Shown here piece after piece: positions 37,056 to 45,745 of a stretch of DNA of 58,589 nt (position 1 is its first letter; each line of letters starts with the position of its first letter). Source of the stretch: Caldilineaceae bacterium (lineage in GTDB: Bacteria > Chloroflexota > Anaerolineae > Caldilineales > Caldilineaceae); contig WTGY01000029.1 of the NCBI GenBank assembly GCA_011523365.1, positions 1 to 58,589 on the forward strand. The letters are read 5' to 3'. The notes beneath the pieces are model-generated. The model saw only the letters and a list, made by a program, of their open reading frames with translations. It was not told the DNA's origin and made no database searches. The translations under genes were made by a program, and so were the position numbers.

Positions 37056-37838
37056 ATGGGTTTTCTGGTTAAGGCCATTGCCAACATTGCACCTTATATC
37101 TATGCAACGTGTGGTCTGCTGGCTCTATTTCAACTGTATCGCACGTGGCAGGTGCGCGCTGAGAGGCGACAGGCCGTCTTTTCCCTGGAGCGAGACAAGG
37201 CGATAGACGATCTGTATCGCATCTTTCTCTCAGCCTTGCTGATGCTTGTGGTGATGGGATTCACCTATTTCGCCAGCACAACGCTGCGCGAGGCAATGCT
37301 CGCGGTGGAGTCATCCTCAGTTCTTTCATCTCCGGACGACTCCTCAACATCCCCAAATACGTCACTGTCTGCCCTGATTCCGACACCAACATTCACGCCG
37401 GAACCACCGACGCCGACCCCGTTGCCAACCCGAATCGTTGTCGCCACACCAGTGCCGGACAACCAGGAGGAAGATACCCAGCCGGAACAGTCTGACACCG
37501 CGCCCAATCCCCTTCCCGTCTCCCCGGCACTGTGTCCCGACGGACGTGCGGTCATACTGTCGCCGGGAAACGGGGCGGTCGTAAGCGGGCAGATCCCAAT
37601 TGTGGGTACAGCCCAACATGATCGATTCTCCTTCTACAAGCTGGAGTTTGCAGCCAGCGGCGCAAATCAGAACTTCAACTACTTTGACGGCGCCGATAAC
37701 CCCGTAGTCGGCGGCCTTCTCGGCAATCTGAACAGCACTGCCATGGCGAACGGCACCTATGTCATTCGGGTCGTTGTGGTCGATGCCACCGGCAACTACC
37801 CGCAACCCTGTAGTGTGACGGTGACAGTACAGAACTGA
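37056..37838 (+). CDS. Membrane protein with Thr/Pro linker and Ig-like domain
   Basis: 260 residues. Two N-terminal helices (~8-25 and ~57-75, LSALLMLVVMGFTYFAST) flank a short Arg-rich loop. A Pro/Thr/Ser linker (~95-150) leads to a C-terminal ~100-residue domain (VILSPGNGAVVSGQIPIVGT, FYKLEFAASGANQNF, MANGTYVIRVVVVDATGNY) that looks like a bacterial Ig-like fold. The domain is likely displayed outside the cell. Function not recognised. First of three genes in an apparent operon (52 bp to the next). Confidence 0.75.
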   Translation: MGFLVKAIANIAPYIYATCGLLALFQLYRTWQVRAERRQAVFSLERDKAIDDLYRIFLSALLMLVVMGFTYFASTTLREAMLAVESSSVLSSPDDSSTSPNTSLSALIPTPTFTPEPPTPTPLPTRIVVATPVPDNQEEDTQPEQSDTAPNPLPVSPALCPDGRAVILSPGNGAVVSGQIPIVGTAQHDRFSFYKLEFAASGANQNFNYFDGADNPVVGGLLGNLNSTAMANGTYVIRVVVVDATGNYPQPCSVTVTVQN

Positions 37839-37890
37839 TGACGTCCAATCCTGAGAAATGCGCTGCCGCCTCGCATCCTGAGCGCGGCCG

Positions 37891-40479
37891 ATGAACAATA
37901 GATTTCTGAGTTTGGGGAGAGCTCTGGCCGCCGGGCGAAGTCTGATTTGGGGGAATCCACTCGCGGCCGGCGTAGTTTTCGCCATCGTCGTTTCGCTGCT
38001 CGTGCTTCTGTTGCTCTTGCTGCGCGACGTCGATCCAGCCACCTTGCCAGCTGCCGACCGTAGTGACACCGCTGTTTCGGCACAGCAGTCGGAACCGTCG
38101 GCTGACACGCCAACGGCCACCTCCCCCGCGATGGCCGTCCAGGCCGGTGTCGCAACTGCTTCTCCTACGGCAACGGACATCTCTGCTTCGATTGCAACCG
38201 CTACAAGCAGCCCGGGGCCCGCCCTGACATCGACCGGTGCGGCAGCCCCTTCACCAACTTGGACAGCGACTGCCACACCAACGCCGACAGCGACGGAACT
38301 CTATGTGCCGATCAGTGTCTTCCCTTCGGACATTGAAATTGGCGCGCCTGACAATGTGACGGGCCATGTCGTTCTGTTCCCCGCCCGTCTGCGGGCCGGC
38401 CCCTCTACACAGGATGACGTACTGGCGCGCCTCGGCCAGGATGTCCAGGTCACCATCGGTGGAATCGTCGCCAGCGGTACCTGGGTCCTGTTGAAAGTAA
38501 CCGATTCACGGACGGATCTGGACGGCGAGGAAGGTTGGATGGCGGTTGAGCTACTGGCGATCGTCGGCGACCTGACGACGCTGCTGAAATATACCGATGA
38601 GGGCATCCGCATCCGGCCGTTCGGCTCCCGCCCGCCCGGCATCGGGATAAGGGTGACACCGCCTCCAATCGAAACGACCGAGTCGGCGACGGCCGCGCTG
38701 CCTCCCACTCTGACCGCCACCCCGGCAGCACCGCCCACAATGACGGCGACATCCACAGTGACGCCCGCCCCGACCGCAACTCAAACACCGACAAGCGCGC
38801 CGACGGCCACATCTACACCCACTTCCACGCCGACACTCACACCCACACCAACACAGACGCCAACTCTGACACCCACACCAACACAGACGCCAACGTCGAC
38901 GGCGACACTTACCCCGACTGCCACGGCCACGCCGACGCCGACTGCCACACGGCCTGCTTCGACCCAGGCAGACGACCACATTCCCACGGAACTGTACGCC
39001 ATCGACCTGCAACCAGCGCAGGCCCCCCCTCCTCAGGCCGATGAATTTGCCGCCATCGTACTCGATGAGACCGATCCGGCCGATCCCACCGAACTGCTTT
39101 CCGTTCGCACCGATGGCGGTGAACGCCTGCTGCTGGATATCGACCCGCTTGCAGAGCATATTATGATGTGGAGCGGCATCTTTGGGGCCTCCCGCGGTGA
39201 ATGGCTCGACGCCGGTACCGACTTCCTCTGGCCGGGTACTAGGGTCTATGTCGCAGGGCGCAGAGAAGAGGGTGGACGCGTGATCGTCTCTGGCATGCGT
39301 GTGGTCGCTCCCCCTGAGTTCCAGCGCGTGAAACGCATGGATGTGCCGACCTTCGGCGCCGCCAAAGAGAGCGGCAAAGCGGTTGCACTCCTGGGGAGGC
39401 GCGGCGACCCCGGAGTGTTTCTCTTGCACCAGGACGGTGTGGTGACCGTCGTCCGCGAAACCGGACAGAGCGTGCTGCCGGTCTTCGACGGCGCCGAAGG
39501 GTTCGTAATCCCTGATGCCAACGCACCCGGCGACCGAAACGGCTTCCTCTATGTGCGCGGGGACGGTATCGGGCTCTCCTTCCAGGCCTATCCCTTCAAC
39601 GGCGTGCGGGGAATCGTAGCCGACGAACGCGGCGATATCTGGTGGATCGAGGTGCCCCAGCTCGGGCTGGATCAGTGGCGGCTATGGCACTACAACAGCC
39701 AGGATGGCGAGATCGTTCTGCGCGTGCAGGCTTCCACCTCCCTGTTGGGGGAAAGTGCCAGCATCGCAATCCAACCAACGCTGATCGCAGCCCTGGCCGG
39801 CGCCGCAGAAACACGTTCCTTCGTGATCGATACCGCCAACCCGGATGCAGGGCGTCAGTATACCGGACTCTACCGCGTCGATCTGAATGCAGAGAGAGAA
39901 ATCGATGTGAGCCGGCTGGCCCCCGAAGGCATCTATCGCGGGCCGTTCCATCTCAGCCCCGGCAACAGCCGCCTCGCCCATCTGGCCTATGATCCGCAGC
40001 ATCCGAGCTTGACCGTCGGCTTTGTGCGCCCCGCCAATCAGCTGTGGGTGCGGGAGATGGCGCCCAACGGCGCGGGGACGCGCGGCCGCTTGAGCGCACA
40101 AACTCAGACAAGATTCGAGTTCTTCGCCCCGCAAGTGGCTTGGCGGGACGATGATCGGATCCTTCTTGCCCGTAGCCGTTTCTCACCCCAGGGCGTCTTT
40201 TCGCTGGAGATATTCGGTATAACCGAAGTGGATCTGCGCAAAACAGGCGCCGCAGCCCGCTCTTCCTATCTTTACCCGCTGGGCGACGTGGTTGGGGACT
40301 ATGCCGCCTGCGACGATGGCTCGGTTCTGATCAGTGCAAGATCGGGAAATAGGGTTCCACGACTCGAGGAGTGGACAGGTACAGGACGGCCCGAGATGCG
40401 AGGTCAGCTGCCGGGATACTATGACCGCATCTTCCTCTGCTGGCAGCGCTATACCGGTCCTGTTCGGATTCGCCGGTGA
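37891..40479 (+). CDS. Membrane-anchored surface protein: SH3-like domain, Thr/Pro stalk, propeller-like C-terminus
   Basis: 862 residues. One N-terminal helix (AAGVVFAIVVSLLVLLLLLL, ~27-47) anchors it. An SH3b-like segment (LRAGPSTQDDVLARLGQDVQ, GEEGWMAVELL) lies at ~165-225, then a Thr/Pro stalk (~240-350), then ~510 residues with repeating blade-like strands (LDQWRLWHYNSQDGEIVLRV; YRVDLNAEREIDVSRLAPEG). No enzyme motif is recognised. It overlaps the next gene by 4 bp. Likely a cell-surface or envelope scaffold. Confidence 0.7.
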   Translation: MNNRFLSLGRALAAGRSLIWGNPLAAGVVFAIVVSLLVLLLLLLRDVDPATLPAADRSDTAVSAQQSEPSADTPTATSPAMAVQAGVATASPTATDISASIATATSSPGPALTSTGAAAPSPTWTATATPTPTATELYVPISVFPSDIEIGAPDNVTGHVVLFPARLRAGPSTQDDVLARLGQDVQVTIGGIVASGTWVLLKVTDSRTDLDGEEGWMAVELLAIVGDLTTLLKYTDEGIRIRPFGSRPPGIGIRVTPPPIETTESATAALPPTLTATPAAPPTMTATSTVTPAPTATQTPTSAPTATSTPTSTPTLTPTPTQTPTLTPTPTQTPTSTATLTPTATATPTPTATRPASTQADDHIPTELYAIDLQPAQAPPPQADEFAAIVLDETDPADPTELLSVRTDGGERLLLDIDPLAEHIMMWSGIFGASRGEWLDAGTDFLWPGTRVYVAGRREEGGRVIVSGMRVVAPPEFQRVKRMDVPTFGAAKESGKAVALLGRRGDPGVFLLHQDGVVTVVRETGQSVLPVFDGAEGFVIPDANAPGDRNGFLYVRGDGIGLSFQAYPFNGVRGIVADERGDIWWIEVPQLGLDQWRLWHYNSQDGEIVLRVQASTSLLGESASIAIQPTLIAALAGAAETRSFVIDTANPDAGRQYTGLYRVDLNAEREIDVSRLAPEGIYRGPFHLSPGNSRLAHLAYDPQHPSLTVGFVRPANQLWVREMAPNGAGTRGRLSAQTQTRFEFFAPQVAWRDDDRILLARSRFSPQGVFSLEIFGITEVDLRKTGAAARSSYLYPLGDVVGDYAACDDGSVLISARSGNRVPRLEEWTGTGRPEMRGQLPGYYDRIFLCWQRYTGPVRIRR
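38760..38960 (+). repeat. Thr/Pro-coding repeat tract
   Basis: Short repeats of ACN-CCN codons. A 30-bp unit encoding TLTPTPTQTP occurs twice in tandem (around 38835-38895). This is stalk-coding sequence, not a CRISPR: there are no unique spacers. Confidence 0.8.
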
Positions 40480-41282
40480 TGGATGATAAATGGCCGGTAG
40501 CGACTGCAATCTGGCCTGAAGGCTTGATACATTTCGCCGGCATCACTCATCTGATCCTGGGGATTGCCGGCCTGATTCTGGGCGCCCTGCTGATGATCTG
40601 GTGGACCCAGCAAACGGGCCGTTGGTACGCAGTCTTTGCCGGCACGCTCCTGTTCAGTATGGCCTTGAATGTGGCGGCCTACTATCTGTTCGTCGTCCCC
40701 CCTCACAGCGCCGGATGCATTGACCTCTGCCCCGGTCGCATCGGTTTCCCTCTCCCCTTCGCCACACTTTCCACCGCTGGATCCGTTAAGATCTATATCG
40801 GCGACTTTCTCCTGAACCTGTTGCTGTTGTGGTTGCTGCTGTTTGGGGGTGTGGTTCTCTGGCGCATTCTCAGCGAGGCCATCCAGCTGAGCGAGAGGGG
40901 GCTTCGTTTTCGGCTGCTGTCTTTTGTGACGTTCGTCGTCCTGTCCTGGGGCCTTCTCCCCCGCTACCTCAGCCCGCCCGCCGCACAGGTAACAGGCGAC
41001 CAGTTGCGGCTTTCGGTCAATGCCCGCCGCGCCGCCGAATCAACTTACGGCGTAACAGGCCTTTGGGTCCACCGCCTGGCCCTGGAGGATATTCGTTACG
41101 TCCCAGTGGAAGCGCCTGATGCCTTCGGCGATATCGACAAGCCGCAGGCACAGGTCTGCATGCGAGGGTATACCTACTTCTATCTTCCCTGGCGCCGCTA
41201 TCGGGTCAAGCTCGACCAGACCGGAGTCACCCCTCTGAATTTCGAGGAGCTATCCCTGACCGGAAGCTGCTGGTTGCCCTGA
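40476..41282 (+). CDS. Multi-pass membrane protein of unknown function
   Basis: 268 residues. Helices at ~18-42 (HFAGITHLILGIAGLILGAL), ~48-72, ~108-135 (LLLLWLLLFGGVVLW) and ~150-168. Two Cys in an external loop (GCIDLCPGR) may form a disulfide. The C-terminal ~100 residues are soluble and end GSCWLP. Translationally coupled (ATGA) to the preceding surface protein, suggesting that they act together. Family not recognised. Confidence 0.7.
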   Translation: MMDDKWPVATAIWPEGLIHFAGITHLILGIAGLILGALLMIWWTQQTGRWYAVFAGTLLFSMALNVAAYYLFVVPPHSAGCIDLCPGRIGFPLPFATLSTAGSVKIYIGDFLLNLLLLWLLLFGGVVLWRILSEAIQLSERGLRFRLLSFVTFVVLSWGLLPRYLSPPAAQVTGDQLRLSVNARRAAESTYGVTGLWVHRLALEDIRYVPVEAPDAFGDIDKPQAQVCMRGYTYFYLPWRRYRVKLDQTGVTPLNFEELSLTGSCWLP

Positions 41283-41290
41283 CAACAAGC

Positions 41291-41324
41291 GGTCGGCGGC
41301 CAGCGAATCCGCTGACCACCGACC
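41291..41324 (-). terminator. Terminator-like hairpin after the DUF3179 gene
   Basis: A 15-bp stem with a 4-nt loop. Transcribed from the minus strand it pairs fully with two G-U wobbles; from the plus strand the same positions are C-A mismatches. This asymmetry fits a terminator for the minus-strand gene ending at 41339. A weak U-rich stretch follows. Confidence 0.6.
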
Positions 41325-41338
41325 ACCGGCGGCTGAAC

Positions 41339-42631
41339 TTAGCTTGGGCTGTAAAGCTCCGTTGCCGGGAAGAATGCCGCCCACGCAAACCAGAAGTGAT
41401 CGAAATGCAGGATCGGGGTCAACTTCTCTCCCGCCAGGGGCCCTGAGACGGCCTCTCCCAGAATGTCCCAGGTGCTGCCTGTCTCGGCGTCGCTGAATGA
41501 GCCATCTTCGTTGGGCGAAAAGGTCAGAAGCTGATCCCCAACCTGCCGATCGTAGACTGCTACCGTGCCTATGTCGCGACCTTGACTGATCACGGAACTG
41601 TCCAGCGCGCTTGCCAGCCCGGCTTTGTGGAAAACCGCGAGCTCAACACCGCCGAACGAATCATGAACGACGCCGGCCTCCTCCAGCACTGCAAAAGGAT
41701 ATGCGATGGCATCGGTATCCGTCGTTAGGCCGAGAACGCGCTCGGCCGGCGCCAGCCGGGAATCCGGTGTGCCCTGGAAGAGGAAGGGTCGCGATGTGCT
41801 GTCGTACCCCACATACGGGTTGTACCCGTAGTTGCGCGGCATGTTCGGCCGCGCCAGCACTTCTCCATCCGGATAAGCCTCTTTGAAATCCTTCCAGGAG
41901 AGTACCTGGCTGGTCAGAAATCTCAGTTGCTCACCGGCATACTTGCCGACGATCCCTTCGCCCGTGAACTGTTGCCACCAGGTCTCCGTCTGGCGGTCGT
42001 ACATGATCAGATCACTGTGGCGCAGCCGCCCGGTGGTCCCGAAATCGAGGACCTGGCCGTCAAAGTTGCGGTCAAACGCGATGCTGGCGTTGCACAGCGG
42101 ACAGAAAGTGATCGAGACCGGCTGACCGTCGACTTCGTCGTTCACAATCTCGTGCCAGATCAGGATGCTCAAAGGATAGGCGCGGGACACGTCGCCGTGG
42201 CTGTACAGGATCACCGGATCCACCTCCTCCAGCCACTCATCCCCTGCAGCTATCGACTCAAATTCCGGATTGTCGACCGCCGGAATGCCGTCCTTGGGCG
42301 GACCCCCGGAAAGGATCGAATCCCACTCCACTGTCCTCCGCGAGAAGTCGGTCGAAAAGCCGCGCGTACGGAACGGCGGCGGAACACCGTCCGTGATCAG
42401 TTCGCCGCTCAGCTGCGGCACGCCCGTATTGACGCTGGCCGTCGCCTGAGCGCTGCTGTCGCTGCTGTCCGTTTCGCCGCTGTCCGCCGTCACAGCCTCG
42501 CCGCTTTCGCTGTCCGCCGCCGCTGCGGGCTGCGCCGGTGCCTCTTCCGTCCCGATGGGAACGCAGGCCAGCAGAATAAACGTAGCGATCATGAGCAGAC
42601 CGCCCAGCTGTATCCATCGATTCCTCAACAT
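41339..42631 (-). CDS. DUF3179 lipoprotein
   Basis: 430 residues from ATG 42631. Signal peptide with lipobox LLAC. A Ser/Ala/Asp-rich spacer follows, then the DUF3179 domain: PAVDNPEF, RAYPLSILIWHEIVNDEVDG, VSITFCPLCNASIAFDR, TGRLRHSDLIMYDRQTETWW and GYNPYVGYD. The CPLC pair and conserved His residues suggest a metal or redox site, but no activity is known for the family. Function unassigned. Confidence 0.85.
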   Translation of the reverse strand: MLRNRWIQLGGLLMIATFILLACVPIGTEEAPAQPAAAADSESGEAVTADSGETDSSDSSAQATASVNTGVPQLSGELITDGVPPPFRTRGFSTDFSRRTVEWDSILSGGPPKDGIPAVDNPEFESIAAGDEWLEEVDPVILYSHGDVSRAYPLSILIWHEIVNDEVDGQPVSITFCPLCNASIAFDRNFDGQVLDFGTTGRLRHSDLIMYDRQTETWWQQFTGEGIVGKYAGEQLRFLTSQVLSWKDFKEAYPDGEVLARPNMPRNYGYNPYVGYDSTSRPFLFQGTPDSRLAPAERVLGLTTDTDAIAYPFAVLEEAGVVHDSFGGVELAVFHKAGLASALDSSVISQGRDIGTVAVYDRQVGDQLLTFSPNEDGSFSDAETGSTWDILGEAVSGPLAGEKLTPILHFDHFWFAWAAFFPATELYSPS

Positions 42632-42719
42632 GGGATTCCCCCCCGGAGTTGAAAGCACTGGTGGTAAGTGGTCGGACAACGATGAACTGCAATTCCGTCC
42701 CGCCGCTGCGCACCAATGT

Positions 42720-42749
42720 ACTATATTTTCGTCTGCACGTCGTCTGCAC
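42720..42749 (-). promoter_or_regulatory. Promoter region of DUF3179 gene with tandem 10-bp repeat
   Basis: Minus strand: TATAGT (42720-42725) preceded by two copies of GTGCAGACGA (42729-42738 and 42740-42749), 11 bp apart, about one helical turn. No good -35 is present, so the repeats may bind an activator. Confidence 0.4.
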
Positions 42750-42902
42750 GCAACTCACCTGCCGACCATACCCCAATTATGCCGCAACAGGAGGCCCTGT
42801 GCTGTAGTCAGGCTTACGCGAAAGCAGTCCATCATGGCTTTTCACGTAATAATTCCCTGTGCTCTTTCGTCATCCAATCGGGATCAAAAGCGAAACTGGG
42901 TA

Positions 42903-42931
42903 TTGACAAATAAGAACAGGCGTGCTATATT
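42903..42931 (+). promoter_or_regulatory. Promoter of small membrane protein gene, copy 1
   Basis: TTGACA (42903-42908), 17-bp spacer, TATATT (42926-42931). Copy 2 at 52014-52042 has the same boxes and spacing and shares the last bases of the spacer (GTGC). Confidence 0.88.
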
Positions 42932-42985
42932 GAATCTGTTGAGTGAAATCCAGCCAATCAGGCAGGAGACCAGAGAGGAAGAATC

Positions 42986-43150
42986 ATGGCGAAGGACATA
43001 AAGAGGATGACGCGGATCGAGCTGGAATCTGAACTGGTCGCCGAGCGCGCCGCAACGCGCCGGAGCAACACAATCATCCTGATGATGACCGCGTTAGCCG
43101 TGCTGGGGTTTATTGTAATGACCGGCACCGTTCAGCCGTTTGCCGGTTGA
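42986..43150 (+). CDS. 54-residue single-helix membrane protein, copy 1
   Basis: Starts MAKDIKRMTRIELESELVAE, continues with an Arg-rich RAATRRSN, then a hydrophobic helix (IILMMTALAVLGFIVMTGT) and ends QPFAG. The basic N-terminus predicts N-in orientation. GAGAGGAAG lies 6 bp before the ATG. It has a consensus promoter and a downstream hairpin, so it is a complete monocistronic gene. Copy 2 at 52097 differs at five residues (I5L, T29L, I44M, T46A, Q50A). The 5' leader is conserved too. I do not recognise the family. Confidence 0.8.
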   Translation: MAKDIKRMTRIELESELVAERAATRRSNTIILMMTALAVLGFIVMTGTVQPFAG

Positions 43151-43186
43151 TGCCGCAGACGCATATTCGCAGCGCAAAAAGGGAGA

Positions 43187-43217
43187 GCCCCGTATCCTGC
43201 TTTCGTCAATACGGGGC
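43187..43217. terminator. Hairpin between copy 1 and the SelA-like gene
   Basis: GCCCCGTAT and ATACGGGGC form a perfect 9-bp stem with a 13-nt loop. No U tract follows on the plus strand. It separates two convergent genes. Confidence 0.6.
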
Positions 43218-43271
43218 GACCATCAGATTTCCCACGCCAGGAAGATAGAAGAGTTCAGTATTTCGTTCCTT

Positions 43272-44405
43272 TTACCCTTTTCTTCCCAGAACGGCCTCGA
43301 CTCGTTCCGCCACAATGCGCTCCTCGTTGGGAAGTAAGGTATGGGGTGCAATGACAATACCATCCCGGGACGTTGCAACGTATATGCCCGGATCACCTTC
43401 CCGCAGTGCCGAGACCACTTCCTCCTTCGTCATCGAAATGACAGTGTTGTCCCATTCCACCACAGTTACCGGGACAATTTCTGGATTAACTTGCACGCCG
43501 GCGAAGTCCTTAGGGAAACCAGAGCGTACGGTTACGTCCGGCAGATCGGACAAGGATTCCACGATGTAGTCTGTTCGTAAGTGCCAGCCTTCCAATTCCT
43601 TGCGCTCATACTCCGGATCGGAAAACAGTTCAATCGCCGTCACCAGGCCAACTATCTCTTCCTTGCCGACCTTACATGGTCTGCCTACCCCGTGATATGG
43701 ACTTCCATTCATTGCACATGCCTCTACCAGGTCTTTCCTGCCCAAGATCAGGCCGGACGACTGTGGGCCTCTGATTCCTTTACCGCCGCTGAAAATGGTC
43801 AGGTCCGCTCCCATATCGCTGTAATGCTTCAGAATAGAAAAGGAAGGAAACTCTGCCGCTGCATCCACGACAACCGGTACCCCTTTACTATGGGCAATCC
43901 TGATTACCTCTTCAAGCGGCAGGTCCGAAGGCGGGCTATACGCGACAAAATGTATGATTGCCGCCGTCTGCTCGTTAATGGCAGCCTCCAGGTGCCAAGG
44001 ATAGGTCGTGTTGGCAAGCCCGATCTCGACGAGGTTCGCCCCAGCCTCCCTTACCATCAGTTCATAGAAGTTTCTCTGCATTACCTGCATAATGACTTCG
44101 TTCTTCATTCCTTTGGTGTCTGGCAGTTGGTGCACCTTGGCCCAATCTTTTCCTGTCATGCAGGATGCAATTGAAATGAGCACACCGCCAGCAGCCCCCG
44201 ATGTAATATAGCAGGCTTCAACGCCGACCAGATCGGCGATGTGCTGACCGGCCTTGGCTAACAGATCGTTCAAATCGACGAAGTTTCGACTGGCTTCCTG
44301 CATGGCAGCCAGCACTTCGGGAGGCATGATCGATCCCCCAATGGCAGTGCCGTTGCCGACAGCGTTGATCGTTGTCCTTACGCCCAGATTTGCGTAGACT
44401 CCCAT
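43272..44405 (-). CDS. SelA-fold PLP-dependent enzyme (not a selenocysteine synthase)
   Basis: 377 residues from ATG 44405, with AAGGAG 9 bp upstream. NAVGNGTAIGGSIMPPEVLAAM, ITSGAAGGVLISIASCMTGK and DAAAEFP match the SelA/DgaE-like aminotransferase-fold group. The PLP lysine is in FSGGKGIRGPQSSGLILGRK (Lys ~223). The SelA N-terminal tRNA-binding region is absent, and no selB or tRNA-Sec is near. Relatives act as lyases or racemase-like enzymes on amino sugars or amino acids; the substrate here is unknown. It is last in the minus-strand island, 286 bp after the NHL pair. Confidence 0.82.
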   Translation of the reverse strand: MGVYANLGVRTTINAVGNGTAIGGSIMPPEVLAAMQEASRNFVDLNDLLAKAGQHIADLVGVEACYITSGAAGGVLISIASCMTGKDWAKVHQLPDTKGMKNEVIMQVMQRNFYELMVREAGANLVEIGLANTTYPWHLEAAINEQTAAIIHFVAYSPPSDLPLEEVIRIAHSKGVPVVVDAAAEFPSFSILKHYSDMGADLTIFSGGKGIRGPQSSGLILGRKDLVEACAMNGSPYHGVGRPCKVGKEEIVGLVTAIELFSDPEYERKELEGWHLRTDYIVESLSDLPDVTVRSGFPKDFAGVQVNPEIVPVTVVEWDNTVISMTKEEVVSALREGDPGIYVATSRDGIVIAPHTLLPNEERIVAERVEAVLGRKG

Positions 44406-44691
44406 GGTAGAGATCTCCTTGTCTTCCACATCCTGCCCGTCGTCTCACACTTTATTTGGATCAGGCACAACTTGGCCATACTTTCGCGCGGCCCACAATT
44501 TGCGAGGGATTCTCCAGAGGACTTGGCTCTTTACCAGATCAGCTGCATCTGCTTGAAGCCACTGGCGGCCGCAACAGGGCGTCAGATAGGCAAACACGCT
44601 GACCGGCACGACGCGGCCGGTGAACGGCCTGTCCGTCAGGTCCGCCTTATATCATTCATCTCGCTGTTCTGATCTGGCGGCCCAACAAGCG

Positions 44692-45729
44692 TTACCAGTG
44701 AATGCGCCATTTGAGAATATGGTGACCTGCCTGAAAGTAGATCAGACTCTCATCGGCTTTGCTTACAGCAACGGCATGGTGCCGCCCCCCACCGTGCACA
44801 AAGAGTCCGCCGGCATCTTCATTGGTGATCTTCAGCAGCAGGTTGCCGTCTTTGTCCAGTACCCAAAGCATGCGGTGCTCTGGTATGACGGGCGGTACGT
44901 GTAGGCCAGCCAGGTCCGGAACCATATGATAGTCGCCGATGTAGATATTCTCCTGGCTGTCAATGCTGATGCCTTTTGGCGACCAGATGATGCCTTCGCC
45001 CATTGAACGGATGAAGCGGCCCTCTCTGTCAAAGACCTGAATCCGACCATTATCGGAATCGGAAATGTAGAGATGTCCACTGTTTTTGCCGATTGCGATT
45101 CCGTAAGGCCCCTCAGGTACAGTGCTTCCACGGTGATCGTGACCATAGCGGCCTCGTAAGGGTATCGAACCGGCGAACTGTCCTGGTCCTGTGCCATATT
45201 CCCCCCAGGACTTGAGAAAATGACCTCGGGCATCAAACTTCTGCACGCGGTTATTTCCCCCCAGAAGAGTATGCGTATCCGCGACGTAGATATATCCCTC
45301 TTCGTCAACGGCCACACCGTTTGGCCCTGATAGACCGCCAAACTGTCCTGGACCGTTGCCCTGACTGCCAAATAGCATCAGGAAGTTTCCGTTGGCATCA
45401 AACTTCTGCACGCGGCAATTCTGGCTGTCTCCCACAAAAAGATTGTCCTCGTGGTCGACATGCACAGGTCGATGCATCTGGAACTCTCCAGGTGCTGCAC
45501 CGGGCCGAGGCCGAGACTTATGGGCGCCGATGTCACGAACACCGCCTATCTTGAGTATGAGCTTGCCATCAGGGTCTATCTTCTGTACGCGATGGTTTGC
45601 CTCATCAGCAACATAGATATTCCCCTGGCTATCTGAAGCCAGTCCCTCCGGGTTATCAAACTCAACGTCTCCCCAGCCCGTTTCGTAGGGACCCCAGACT
45701 GCCAACAGTTCTTTTCTTGGTTCATTCAT
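44692..45729 (-). CDS. NHL-repeat beta-propeller protein 1
   Basis: 345 residues from ATG 45729. Repeats of the NHL type: FDNPEGLASDSQGNIYVADE, NHRVQKIDPDGKL, FQMHRPVHVDHEDNLFVGDS, NCRVQKFDANGNF, LSGPNGVAVDEEGYIYVADT and PYGIAIGKNSGHLYISDSDN, about six blades. No signal peptide or lipobox: MNEPRKELLAVWG begins the first blade. It is therefore probably cytoplasmic. Relatives include peptidyl-alpha-hydroxyglycine lyase-like proteins, but no catalytic site was identified. It follows propeller 2 by 16 bp. Confidence 0.85.
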   Translation of the reverse strand: MNEPRKELLAVWGPYETGWGDVEFDNPEGLASDSQGNIYVADEANHRVQKIDPDGKLILKIGGVRDIGAHKSRPRPGAAPGEFQMHRPVHVDHEDNLFVGDSQNCRVQKFDANGNFLMLFGSQGNGPGQFGGLSGPNGVAVDEEGYIYVADTHTLLGGNNRVQKFDARGHFLKSWGEYGTGPGQFAGSIPLRGRYGHDHRGSTVPEGPYGIAIGKNSGHLYISDSDNGRIQVFDREGRFIRSMGEGIIWSPKGISIDSQENIYIGDYHMVPDLAGLHVPPVIPEHRMLWVLDKDGNLLLKITNEDAGGLFVHGGGRHHAVAVSKADESLIYFQAGHHILKWRIHW

Positions 45730-45745
45730 GGTTGAGCCCCCCCTG

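Noticed and set aside
38760..38960. CRISPR-like array
   Set aside because: Repeats lie inside a reading frame, encode Thr/Pro and have no unique spacers.
43272..44405. Selenocysteine synthase SelA
   Set aside because: Lacks the N-terminal tRNA-binding part; no selB, selD or tRNA-Sec in the window.
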